In this document: positions 49,007-59,579 of the stretch, piece after piece | Numbering within the stretch: the first letter of the stretch is position 1 | How the letters are laid out: every line of letters starts with the position of its first letter | Source of the DNA: Nemertoderma westbladi | Taxonomy: Eukaryota > Xenacoelomorpha > Nemertodermatida > Nemertodermatidae | Length of the DNA: 64,000 bases | Direction of reading: 5' to 3' | NCBI GenBank assembly: GCA_032718475.1 | Contig: JAUCBJ010008548.1 | Coordinates: 1 to 64,000, forward strand | Notes under the pieces: generated by a model | What the model was told of the DNA's origin: nothing | The model's input: the letters and a program-made list of their open reading frames with translations, nothing else | Databases searched by the model: none | Translations under genes and position numbers: made by a program

Positions 49007-49353
49007 GAATCGCTGATTAGAACTCTGTTGCGTATCTCGGACAGTTTCGTTTGGGCAGGGTCATCCTGACTGTTTAAAAGCCCAGAAATGACCCTACCCA
49101 TAGGGGTCCCAGCCTCGCGGCAGAGCTCAATCGCGAATATAGCGGGTCTATGCAGGTCTCTCCTTGCCATAAGTTTAAGCAATAGGTTTCGCTGGCTAGA
49201 ACGAAACATTGCCGTTGGCTCGGGTTGACCCGATTCTATGTACAATATGTCTCTGCAAATGTTATTACGTACACCTAACGCAGCGCACAATAGGTTATTG
49301 TAATGTACTGTAATTGTCGAAGCTGAATTACCAATCCAAGTCTCGCAACCGTA
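49007..49353 (-). pseudogene. Older LINE, piece B: region after RT core
   Basis: On the minus strand it reads from YGCETWIGNSAS through LLCAALGVRNNI to NRVLISDS, a typical post-RT LINE segment. It is trapped between LTR element 2 (right) and LTR element 1 (left), and contains one copy each of their target duplications (CCGTA at 49349-49353, GAATC at 49007-49011). It joins in frame to piece A and piece C. Confidence 0.88.
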
Positions 49354-49376
49354 TGTAAAAGCTTTTGCTGAATTGC

Positions 49377-51258
49377 TCGAACCAATGACAGGAGAGAACA
49401 GGTAAGAAAAACTCCTCCTACGTCTCCCAAGAGAATTCAGGTGAGAAAGCCCGAGGAAAGAACGAACGTGCACCACACAGCACATGTTAAAGTAAGTAAC
49501 ATCAAGCCCAAATGTGTGCTGTGCGACGGGCCCCACCGCTTGAATATGTGCGATGAATTCTTAAAGAAATCATTAAAAGAGAGACGGGAAGTCATGTGGG
49601 ATAAGCGGTTGTGTTATAATTGCCTCAGACGAGGACACCAACGGCGAACCTGTTACTCCGACGCAATGTGTGCAAAGTGTGGTGCAAAACATCATATCTT
49701 GTTGCACACTGAATTCGAACGAAGCAGCCCGAGTCAGGTAAGTGAGTCCGAACAACTACATGTCCAATTCAGTGATGTGAACGACACTGACCAAAGTTCT
49801 GAGATGGAAGGATTCTATACGGACGAATTCTCCGACCAAAACGAATCCTGTTACTTAATAAACACCACCGCAGTGTATCGAGCACTCATGTATGAGAAAG
49901 ACACAGACAGCGACCTCACCCTAACTACTTCAGATCAACAACAATCTTGGAAAGCGCCAACTTCAAATGTAGGAATCCGAGAATTTCCTGTAGTCCAGTT
50001 ACGGGTCCACGGACCTCAGAAGAGCTATATAGTGAACGCCCTCCTGGACTCCGGCAGCACAGGAACATTCATCGATAAAGAACTAGCCGAAGACATCTTT
50101 GCTGGACAACCCAAGTTCCGAACCAAGCTAAACATGTCAGGGATCATGCAGGTTTGGAAATCTGCTGTGGCTGCCGACTATTATATAGGTGAGTTGTCCA
50201 CTCCACAGGATAAACTAGGAGAACACAGTATAAGGTCAGTCAAAATGGTGGCAATAAAGAACTTCGCTACCACCCAAGTGGAACCTTATAATTGGGACGA
50301 AGATGATCATGCCCAACGACTTAACATTCCTAGATTCGACACCGATTATCCTGGAGTACAAATATTAATCGGTCAAAACGCGCATGAGGCGCTGGAGACA
50401 TTGGAGAAACGACCTGCTCAACCGCAACCACTTCAGACCTATGCGGTAAGAACTAGAGTAGGTTGGTACCTTACTGGACCTTCCCGAAGAACGCTCAGAG
50501 AAAGACTGCTTCAAGATCGCGTCTGCCAGGTGAGTGAATGGGAAGATGATACTAGTGAGGGAGACGACCCAACTGAGGGAACACCATACTCCTCAGATAA
50601 TGACGATATTAGCTCCAATGTAGATCAATGGAGATATTGTCCCAAGAAGTTTAATCCAACTGACATCGCTTCCAGAGGAGCAACTCCTCAAGAACTGACA
50701 GATACTACAGACCGGTTAGGTGAACCCGACTTCCTGAGTAAGGAGGATGAATGGCCTCCCCATCTTACTCCGACTGAGATTAGACCAGCCAAGGGAGCGG
50801 AGAAAGTCAAACCTAAAACCCGGACGGGTGGATCGGAGTTATTTGAACCCGGGATAGATCTGTCGGTATTACATATTGACAGGGACGACGCCGTGGATCT
50901 GGACCTCCCCACCGCGAGTGGATCCTTCATGAAGATCAGAGAGAGCGATTGGAGCTCTGGAACATCAGACGTCTCGCAGGGACTCTCACCTCTCCTGCAG
51001 GGAGCGACGGACCACTATAGCTCCTGGAATCGGCTTTGTAAGGCCGTCGTGTACTTAGAGCGATGTTTCTATCGTCACTATTCCAGGACGAAGAGGAAAC
51101 CTGGAATTGTATTCGGGATGCAGCGACTCAATCACCCAGTCGGTCGTTTGTGTTTACCGGAAGGGAATGGAGGACTCTCCGGAAACTGTGGAAGGCAAGA
51201 TTCTCTTCCCACGACCACCTCCCTAATCCTTCAAACATCTAGGGACTCCATAACGTAA
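49377..51258 (+). pseudogene. Gag-protease fragment of element 2 (RT-less, longer C-terminus)
   Basis: The open frame runs through the deletion point; the clearly homologous part starts near 49381. It has the three Cys/His clusters (CVLCDGPHRLNMC, CYNCLRRGHQRRTC, CAKCGAKHH), protease ALLDSGSTGTFID, ILIGQNAHEAL and TRVGWYLTGPSRR, then WRYCPKKFNPTDIASRG with the same pol junction as element 1. Unlike element 1 it keeps ~90 more residues between AEKV and the end (DHYSSWNRLCKAVVYLER), resembling the BEL/Pao stretch between RNase H and integrase. The integrase core is missing; it passes straight to HPVGRLCLPEG. The frame is open throughout, but the N-terminal Gag is lost. Confidence 0.88.
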
Positions 51259-51797
51259 CAACATATGGAGTGGGTGTGTGACTCTATTATTTTATTATTT
51301 TATATTTATGTATGTATTACTATGTATTTTTATTATAATCGTTTTATTTAATTTTATTTAGTAGAATATTATTTAGCGATTATTTAGTAGATTAGTGCAA
51401 TATATATTCGCGTTTATTACTTAATTACGTATATATTATATTTAATGCGACGGCAAGAAATAATTCTTTTTCTCTTTCCTTACTGTCCGTATCATATTAT
51501 AAATACGTGACTACAGTAAGATGAAATGTCCGTACTTATCAAAGTACAATAAAGCCACTACTATATTTAAGTATTATTGGTAGGCAGAGTATTAGGAATG
51601 CAAAGTTCAGATCCTCGTGTCTCGGCTAAACCAAGCTCTGGGTAGACCTTGGAAACGACTTGCCTCTTCACACTGACATTGCTTCGTGCGATATTGCTCT
51701 CATACCGTATATTAAATAATACATATAGTAGCGTGATGTCCCTTTAACAGTAGCGTATAACGCAAAATAAATCTGTTGAACCCTTTGACCATCTGTA

Positions 51798-51888
51798 ATT
51801 CTAGTCGATTAAGATATCGCGGCACCCACCGATATACTTGAAAGACAAATTCTAGAATCAGTGGTTAACGTCCCCAGACAAGTTCTGG
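51798..51888 (+). ncRNA. Candidate structured RNA motif, copy 1 (element 2)
   Basis: Counterpart of 45159-45249, almost identical, including ATTCTAG/CTAGAAT, AAGATATCG/CGATATACTT and CCAGA/TCTGG. Confidence 0.5.
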
Positions 51889-51975
51889 AATAAATCGGTG
51901 CCCATCTCAAATATTAATTATTTAATATTTGCAAATCTAATAAATCAAAATCTGTAAAATTCAGATCCTTCAACA

Positions 51976-52070
51976 ATTCTAGGCAATTAAGATATCGTAG
52001 CATTTACCGATATTCTTAAAAAGACAATTTTCATAGAATTAAGGATCTTGTGTCCCCAGACATGTTCTGG
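51976..52070 (+). ncRNA. Candidate structured RNA motif, copy 2 (element 2)
   Basis: ATTCTA/TAGAAT outer stem, AAGATATCG/CGATATTCTT inner stem and CCAGA/TCTGG hairpin. Diverged from 45320-45413 mainly outside the stems. Confidence 0.5.
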
Positions 52071-52883
52071 ACTCAAAATATGTCCATTTAATTATCAAAT
52101 AATAAAATTTCAGGGAATAAATTTAAATTCATGCCTTTTAATGAATTTAATAAATTGCCATTTTTACGCAATTTATAACATTCCCAAAATTCCATTAATT
52201 AATAGATCAAGGGAGTGGAGATTTATCTTATTATGCGTATGAGTGTGCGAAAGTCTCCCAAACATAGTCAATAGCCGATAAAATTCATAAAGTCATGTAT
52301 AAAACAGAACATTGACTATTAAAGAATTACTATTAAATAACATCCCAGATCTGTATGCATTGGAATTACCCTAATTCTACCGCTAGCTTTACATAATGTC
52401 ACCATAGCAACAACCACGCTAGAATTAGAATTGAGTTAAAAGAACAATAGAAAGCTTGTCCCATTGAATAGCATAGGGAATAAATAGCGCACTGCTAGTA
52501 TCCAAGGATACATAATAATACAGTGACATGGACAAATGGCCCGAATGTGCGTAGTTGTGACCAGTTGTGTGGTATTTGTGAGTTTATAGGTGAATGTTAC
52601 TGCTAAAGTGTGTTTACAGTAGCTAGTCGCAATCGTGAAAGTAACCTAACTCTCCAAGGAAAACCTGAAGTACATCTAAGCCTTTGGGACGGACAGTGGA
52701 GTGACTTGTGCCGGTTATCGTTGTCATTGTACGGCTACGTCGTTGGCGAAAGTACAGCGACAGCGGTATATCGGCGCTGAGGATCTCACACTGTCCGGGG
52801 GCAAGGGAGAAGTAGGCAGCGACGCCCGCTCGCCTAATAAATATATAAACTCATTATAATATTGGTGAACTCGTATAGCAGAT

Positions 52884-53843
52884 ATGACTGAATTAATAGA
52901 AGATGATCTTGGTATCAGGGAGAGATATACTCTACCTTTACAAGCGTTTGTCGATAGCTTGATACGCGGCGACGCTGATCCAACTACTACGGAGGACGAT
53001 GGTCGTTATATCGAACCGCCAATGTCCCAGGAGCAACTTACGCGTGAATTGGACTATAGAAAATTCACTGCTCGCTATACGCATCGTAATGGTACGTATA
53101 TGGACTTCTTGACCACTGGTCATCCTATTGATTTACACGACACCGACGATGTAGACACCAAAAGGGAAATGGTTTTATTTAAATATCATACCCAGCGGAG
53201 TCGAAACGATAAATCGAAAATAGAACACGAGAACTCTATTCGAAATAAACTCGAAAGAGAAGACATTGAAGAACCTGATAAACGTAGCGGCTTCAACGAA
53301 TATCTAGAATTTCTAAGAGAGACCTATTTCAATGTTGCCAGTCAACAAAACCTCGAAACTCGATATCCTCAAGGTATACATCCAGATCCTATGATGGAAC
53401 TCAAACGGCTCTATTTTACGATGATGTATCTTACCGCCGATCGACCACTACCTGTCGTTCCAGATAGCTTCGAACAGATGGAGGAATATTGTAAAACTGG
53501 AGAGCGATCACCCGCGTTTCCCCTTCAAGACGTGCGTCTTTGGTATTATTACGATAAATGCCCTAGACCCAGCCAATAAACGGAAAGACATAAACATCCA
53601 CGGAAACGTTGTGTTAAACACAGTTGTGCTCGTTATATTTACTGGAGTTTCGAGCGAAACTTGTTTGACGTATCACCTATGCTCACTCGGCTCGAACGAT
53701 CCTGGAGTAAACCTACGATCAGAGTCCCGGAATACTCGGTCAAACCTCCTCATTCCTTAGTTGGACCTCAGACCTGCGATCCTGGTGGTGTCGCGGGTCC
53801 TCGCGGACTGTATTCACTGTTCAAAGATCTAGTGCTACCCTAA
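52884..53843 (+). pseudogene. Accessory ORF of element 2, one in-frame stop
   Basis: ATG 52884 opens 231 codons (MTELIEDDLGIRERYTLPLQ), highly similar to element 1 over the first ~125 residues. It continues with a segment that element 1 lacks (FNEYLEFLRETYF, MMELKRLYFTMMYL, LWYYYDKCPRP). TAA 53577-53579 interrupts the frame, which is then open to 53843 (SCARYIYWSFERN, VPEYSVKPPHS), about 320 codons in all. The zinc-knuckle part of element 1 is missing. The two copies therefore keep complementary parts of a larger ancestral protein. It starts at the same distance from the Gag ORF as in element 1. No known family recognised. Confidence 0.65.
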
Positions 53844-54196
53844 CCATTAATCGGTAACACCCCGACAGTGATTTCTAGCTAGCCGCCCATCTTACCTAGC
53901 CGGATTGTGACGCGGACACCTAATATCACTATCCAACCGTATGGTCGTCCCCGTTTAACGCGATACAACCCTTCGTCAAGGTGAAGGAGAGCGTTGTACG
54001 AAACGAGTTAAACGCTATTCTATAAAGATCAAAAAAGAAACCTGCGTTTGTTCAGATAAACGTAAGTTATAACAGTAAGTCCAATCGATAAACGAATTGG
54101 CCTTATCTCAGTTCGATTGGGAAATCTCGAATCTCTAAGAAGATATCAAGCTTAGAAAACCCTATTCTCTGCGAGAGTTTTGGACGAACGTATCCC

Positions 54197-54403
54197 ATGA
54201 CAAGCGGAGGAAAATCAGCTCGAGGAGAAGCATATCGAAATGGACGAGACACCGACCGTAAACCCAAACCTTCTAATGCAATTGTATTGCACCCTTTACC
54301 CAGGAGTTATAGCCTTTCTAGTAAAGTGGCTCGCCCCAAAGAGAAAAGGACTCTTGCTGGCCTCGGGAAACTGCGTGAACGCCGTCCGCGCAAGAAAAAC
54401 TAA
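54197..54403 (+). pseudogene. Accessory ORF of element 2: basic C-terminal remnant
   Basis: Matches the end of the element 1 segment at 47351-47683: SNAIVLHPLPRSYS, KVARPKEKRTLAGL and RERRPRKKN, then a stop. 53844-54196 has no single open frame and looks like decayed coding sequence. Confidence 0.6.
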
Positions 54404-54473
54404 CTGTTTAGAGTATCTTTATGTTTTAGAAACTGTGATTTTTATATTTTATAGACTGAAAATCCCATTTTCT

Positions 54474-54481
54474 GGGAGCGG
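54474..54481 (+). promoter_or_regulatory. Polypurine tract of element 2
   Basis: GGGAGCGG directly before the 3' LTR, in the same context as in element 1. Confidence 0.7.
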
Positions 54482-55671
54482 TGTAAAAGCTTTTGCTGAA
54501 TTGCCCGGTTATTTTTCCTTATTTTTTCCGTAAAATACTCTGTAGTTGGTTTAATAGGCGTAAGAGGCCGTATTATTGCTGTATCGGTGTTTTTAGAGGA
54601 TCTAAGAGCTATTTCTTCCGTATGTGTACTGTGGAAGGCATAGTTGATGATTCTATGGCAATTCCGTGACGCAAAAGAAGCGAGATACTCTTGAACAGTA
54701 GTTACTATGACGACGGTTAACAGCTGATATTCATACGTGTCGATTTTCTTTGTTCTACGGCATCTCTCAGTTCAGTCAACCAATCAGAGCGTTTTTATGG
54801 CTCTTGTACAGAAATTTCCGAGAAATCACGTAATGCATTATGGGCAGTGTTATCATTCAGTCCTGAGCCAAGGAAGAACGGCTTTGGAGTATTTTGTGCT
54901 TTTCTGCTTTAGCCTTACACTAGTAGGCTTAATTATAAGGACATATATCCGTTATCATAACACACCATACCTAATCAAACAACCTGTGCATACTTTTATA
55001 TTGTTATACTGCTATTTACTGTCGGTTCTTCATAATATGGTTGATGAATTATTATATTTGGAATAACAAGAAATAACCCCGAAAACCCAATATTCTTGAT
55101 ATACCGAAGGTAAGAGAGAAAGGTTACATATAACGATTGTGACTTATGTTAAAGTGGTTTGAAGTGAATCTAATGTTATTTGATAGACCCTACATGATTC
55201 GGTCCGTGTTCCTTTTATATGTGACTAAAATCAGTGAAGATCGGCAGATCAGTGTGCAGTATTGTGCAGCATTGTGTATGAGTGAGACTGATAACGAAGC
55301 ATTTCCTAAAGAATGCGCCATATATGTGAATTGTAACTAAGCCATATCGTTGTGAGTAGTTTAAGTCATAACTCTGTTTATATAGATAGAGCGCCACGTC
55401 CTAAAGGAACTGTTAATATTCCCCGAAGGTGAATAATATTGTCAGAGATTATATAATACTGTCAGTCGAATAATACATTAGGCTTACATAGCAATACGAT
55501 TAAGCCGTCGAAGTTAATCTCCCGGGTATATCCAACGGGTGAATGATCGCGCACAGATTGGTTTCAACTAGTGTAGTGAATCAAATACTTGTTAGAGGCT
55601 AAAGCGATTTATTATCTAGAAGACATCCTAATTTGGCGGGTTAAACTGCCAAAGGTCTGAAAGCGCGAACA
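54482..55671 (+). repeat. 3' LTR of element 2 (1190 bp)
   Basis: Begins TGTAAAAGCTTTTGCTG and ends GCGCGAACA. It is diverged from the element 1 LTR, most strongly in the 5' half, and well conserved around GCGCCACGTCCTAAAGGAAC and in the final 100 bp. This makes it a related subfamily. Followed by target duplication CCGTA (55672-55676). Confidence 0.92.
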
Positions 55672-57059
55672 CCGTAGGAGATTGCGGCCACAGCTGCGGC
55701 TTGGAATACTTTCAGTTTTACGAAAATTGGTGCTTCTGAATGCTTTGATAGAAAAGCAAAATACTTATTAACATGCTTAATTTTATCCTTTGTGTGTACA
55801 GCAATTACGGAGTTCATTGAACCGTCCTGCGTTATCGGTGACCCTAGATAAATATATGAATCACAATTCTCAATTGTAAGACACCCATACATATTATTGG
55901 TTACAAGTATATCATGTTTCTCGCCCGGAGTTATTTTACCAATTATCATAAATTTGGTTTTTTTACGGTTTATGATCATTCCAGACCGGGCACAAAAATT
56001 TAATAATACACCAAGTTTCTCAACACAACGGACGCGGTTGGTCGCTAAAATTACTGAGTCGTCCATGAGGATTAGAGAGTGCAGCCAATTTAAAAAACCA
56101 TCGGGTAAACAACACCGTAGCATACGAATTAACGGGTTTATAAAAAAAGTGAACAAAAAGCAGCTACTTGGTGAACCTTGCAGAACACCTATGTTAGTTA
56201 GTATCTTAACAGATCCTAGAATACTCTTTGTACCAGTATATAAACATATCAGTGCTGTAAGCATTCTCGCTCCACATCCCATTGATTTCAATAAATTGAA
56301 AAGGGATGATCGGGGGACTTTGTCATAAGCGGTTGAAAAATCTATAAAAACAATATACAACTTTAATTTCTTAAAAATTACGTAGTCTATAAGTAACCGT
56401 ATAGTTAAAATGTGTCCCGCACAACTACGATATTTCTGAGCTCCCGCCTGTTCTGAATCAGGTTTAAACCAAGCCGATAGCCGCTTGCACAATATACCGT
56501 CGTATAACCTTGTAATGCAGTTCAATACACTGATGCCCCTATAATTAGAGCATATAATAGATGAACCCCGTTTAAAAACGGCCGTAAGTTTACTGTATGA
56601 CCAATCTGCCGGTGCCTTCGCCGATAGGAATATCAAGTTTAGTATTGACACCAGAACTAATATCCACTGCTGCGAAAGGAGTTTTAACACACCAGGACCA
56701 ATCCCGTCGGGACCGGCGGACTTTGAGGCTTTTAATTCCTGTATGCCCTCGCAGACCTCCTCTGTCGATATAGGGTCATCGAGAATAGGGATGTAAGGGC
56801 AACCCTGCGTGTCGATTACCTCCTCCGTATCCCCGGAGTTCAGCAGCGTTTCGAAATGAACCCGGAATTCTTCTTCTTTCGGTTTAATGGTTTCATTGGC
56901 GTTCGTTACGTTACCGGACCAACCAATGCGTTTCCAAATAGTGGCTGGCTCGCTGTCAATACAAAACCAGAGGGCGCTTTCGCTCAATAGTGGTTTGATT
57001 AATAATATAATGGAGGTAGAGAGTGGGGGTGTCATGTCAATATAATCGTCCAGTATCAA
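55672..57059 (-). pseudogene. Older LINE, piece A: reverse transcriptase core
   Basis: First piece of the split LINE, read from 57059 downwards. It has IQELKASKSAGPDGIGPGVL (RT start), NYRGISVLN, FIDFSTAYDKV (first catalytic Asp), GVLQGSPSSCFLF and LILMDDSVILAT, where MDD replaces the more usual ADD. It then reads KTKFMIIGK and YIYLGSPITQDGS. It stops at the LTR element 2 insertion after AAISYG and resumes in piece B. No endonuclease domain is present and a stop lies upstream near 57090, so the element is probably 5'-truncated. The MDD type differs from the RTE-like LINE. Clade not assigned with confidence. Confidence 0.9.
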
Positions 57060-57980
57060 TGTAAGTCTGCCCGACAGTTGTTGTGATTATAGCTGACTGA
57101 TTTTTTAATGGAATATTGGATTGAACGAAGACAGAGTTATAGCTGCACATATACTTGACATCCCAACATGTAGAACCTCTTTCGCTTCCAAGCCAATATC
57201 AATGTGCACGCACGCACACACACAGTCAAACAAACAAACATATGTTTTTTGACAGCAAGAAGCTCTAACGGTCTCTAATTATAATAAATTAAACAATAAA
57301 TTAATAATAATAAATGAATTGTTGTGGCGTGGCGTGGCGTGGCGTGGCGTGGGGTGAGTGACGGTGAATTTAAATATATAATGTAAAAAATAGGACGATA
57401 TGATAATAACAATAAATTATTGTTTTAGATGGACAATTTTAAATTAATTGATTGAATATTGTTGTCTAATTTTATAAGGAAATATACAGGCCATAGAGAG
57501 TTTAAATTTTATACTTGTACGGTACAGTATATAACTGTAATATAACTAAAAGCCAGCAATCTGGCTATAAGACAAACCTAGTGTAGTTGGGTCCCACCCC
57601 ATTGAACAGCTTTGCTTACAGTCTGAGAGAGAGAAATCCTAGCCCCTAAATATCAATATTATTAAGTAACGATTGATTTAATTTCACAGTGGATAATAAG
57701 TACACAATTGCTTGTTTCTAACACAGTGTTATAAGCCCTTACTTTCAGAATTAGAAGTTTTTCCCAAAGCAAATTTTTGTAATTTTCAGTTTTTCTTAGC
57801 GTCACCTTCAAGGCAGAACCCCCTAAGTCGATTTTTGTAGTTCTGAGATAATCGATAAAAACTGTTTATTTTTTAGAGAGATGCCTCAGTTTACTTGTTA
57901 TTGTGTTTTTTGACAACTAAATATATAGAATTCATATAACTAAACTTTCAAATTGATTTAGAATCACCATTGAAATATAT
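57060..57980. other. Non-coding stretch with short microsatellites
   Basis: Contains (CACG/CACA)n near 57212, (CAAA)n near 57230 and five copies of GGCGT at about 57326-57352. No gene is supported. Confidence 0.5.
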
Positions 57981-58152
57981 TGCGGTTTTTTTGTAAAAAT
58001 TCTGACTTATGGTGTTTTGCCATAATAAGGAGGAACACCGTTTTCTGGTATTATCCCGTAACTATACGATAGTTACGGGGTATTGCCTAGAAAACAAGGT
58101 ATCCTCAATTTGGCAAAACACCATAAGTCAGAATTTTTACAAAAAACACGCA
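57981..58152. mobile_element. 172-bp near-palindromic element (MITE or foldback-like)
   Basis: The arms start TGCG and end CGCA. The outer ~35 bp is almost perfect (TGTAAAAATTCTGACTTATG / CATAAGTCAGAATTTTTACA), the middle is imperfect, and the centre is exact (CCCGTAACTAT ACG ATAGTTACGGG). A short open frame here is only a product of the palindrome. There is no clear target duplication; flanks are AT-rich. Confidence 0.75.
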
Positions 58153-58212
58153 AAATGTATCAAATATAAGCTAAAACGATTGGAACATTGACTATACATG
58201 TGTCTAGGGATA

Positions 58213-58562
58213 CATTCCTTTGCATGACATTGATTTTGCCGTGAGGACCAGCCCGTGCCCAATCTTGTGCTTTGACAGCCCCATGGAGAAAATAAGCATG
58301 ATGGAGGGCCCATGACTTTTTTGAGACGCCTCTAAGGTCACCGGCCTTGAATATGCGGATAATCTCGCGCGAAATTCATGGGGGATATGGAGTTATGGCG
58401 GTGCAACTTTGTTGATAAGCCGGCATAGCATTATTAATGCATGGTGCATTACGATTACGCTTGCCAATTGTGGTGACAACATGTTTTTGTTAAGCTGGCA
58501 TAGCATCACAATGTGCTACTTCAATGCAGCAGGCCGATTATAGTACTGTACAGTAGTAGTAG
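58213..58562 (+). mobile_element. Fossil 3' end of the RTE-like LINE
   Basis: Diverged copy of the last ~300 bp of the LINE ORF and its 3' end: GCCGTGAGGACCAGCC, CCATGACTTTTTTGAGACGC, GATAAGCCGGCATAGCAT, then a GCAGCAGGCCGATTATAG end with (TAG)n. It has many indels and stops. Much older than 31149-31602. Confidence 0.88.
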
Positions 58563-58900
58563 CTTAGGAATAGTCGGTCTGCTATTCGTATCCATCCAAC
58601 TGCACTAGCGACGCGCGATGACGAGTAGCTCTTACATTAGGATGTAAACAGATGCGTGTTGTGTTGCTGGCCAACCTGCGGTACTGATAAGAAACCTGTC
58701 GATAAACATAAAGAACTAAAAAGAAAAGTAAAAGAAAAGTCACTTTGTGCTTCATATAGCAGATCAAATGGATAGAAAAGTTTATAGCGTAAATAGTATG
58801 GAATAATTCAAATTAGACCCAACTGCTAAGACAATAAGCTACCTGCTAAATTTAATTAGCAAGGTCCGTGGTGGGGCTGAAAACTGGAAGGTTGATATAG

Positions 58901-59017
58901 AATAGACAGTTCCCAGGACAAAGCAATGAGTATGATTGTGGTGCTGCCTGTATGCTTTGGCTTTTGGAACTGGAAGTCCATCTATTCGTCCTGAGCACAC
59001 AAACTCCTCAAAACTAA
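58901..59017 (+). pseudogene. Scrap resembling a Ulp1-type cysteine protease active site
   Basis: The frame reads NRQFPGQSNEYDCGAACMLW followed by LLELE. The Q-x-N-x-Y-D-C-G pattern is the catalytic Gln/Cys region of Ulp1/SENP-like proteases, which many DNA transposons carry. There is a stop just upstream (TAG 58898-58900) and one at 59015. No catalytic His/Asp region was found upstream. Short, so chance cannot be ruled out. Confidence 0.35.
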
Positions 59018-59579
59018 GGGCATGGTTTGGTTACGTGATAGCATATCGGCGGTGAAGGTTGATTTGACAAGTGCAGTTGTTGATAGCAAATATACAAAGA
59101 CTGCGAGGCCAAGTACTATCAATACGCCTATTGCACCATTGAAATTTCTACCAGATAATTCGACTATTATATGAATTAATGCAGCGACCTCGCAAAGAAG
59201 TTATTACAAAATTACTTTCTCTGGACAATGATGAGAGGAGCCAGACAAGGGGAGACATATTTGAAAGAATCAAACATTATTGTCACCAACCCAAATGATG
59301 AGACTTAAGCCAAGAAGTAGGGCCTCACAAAATGAGATAGCACAAGATATCGTTGATGCGTTCATTGGTTGAGAGCACATTAAGTGAGCAATGCAGAAAA
59401 CGTCTAGAAAACAAGACCAGACGACGAGACGAGATGAGAAAACGAGACGAGAAAATGATGGAAATACGGTAACCCAACTGAGATCGGAGTTTCTGAGTGC
59501 AATATCTAGCATTAAAGAATGTGTAAACTAGAGACAGACTGCAACTTATTACAACAATCAAATGAGTTCCTCCACTGAG

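Larger units (their letters stand above)
51259..52883 (+). other. Element 2 3' region
   Basis: Counterpart of 44611-46236, with the same order of landmarks: the conserved block at 51571-51700 is nearly identical to 44936-45060, followed by two multi-stem motifs and the CGACGCCCGCTCGCCT segment just before the accessory ATG. No gene is visible. Confidence 0.75.
49354..55671 (+). mobile_element. LTR element 2: 5'-deleted member of the same family
   Basis: Bounded by CCGTA duplications (49349-49353 and 55672-55676). Of the 5' LTR only 23 bp remain (49354-49376, TGTAAAAGCTTTTGCTGAAT then TGC). The sequence then jumps to the equivalent of element 1 position ~43041, in Gag just before the zinc knuckles. 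The rest is collinear with element 1: Gag-protease ORF, structured 3' region, accessory frame, GGGAGCGG and 3' LTR. Because the outer ends and duplication are intact, the deletion happened after insertion. Confidence 0.9.

Noticed and set aside
48982-49536. 184-codon minus-strand frame
   Set aside because: A chance fusion of antisense element 2 Gag with LINE piece B. Only the part below 49353 is real LINE coding sequence.
55897-56328. 143-codon plus-strand frame
   Set aside because: Antisense of the older LINE's reverse transcriptase.
32276-57570. AAAGCCAGCAA...TGGCTAT motifs on both sides of the nested block as a target duplication
   Set aside because: The two copies differ and contain their own hairpin, and do not sit at the inferred LINE ends. 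Likely a separate minor repeat.
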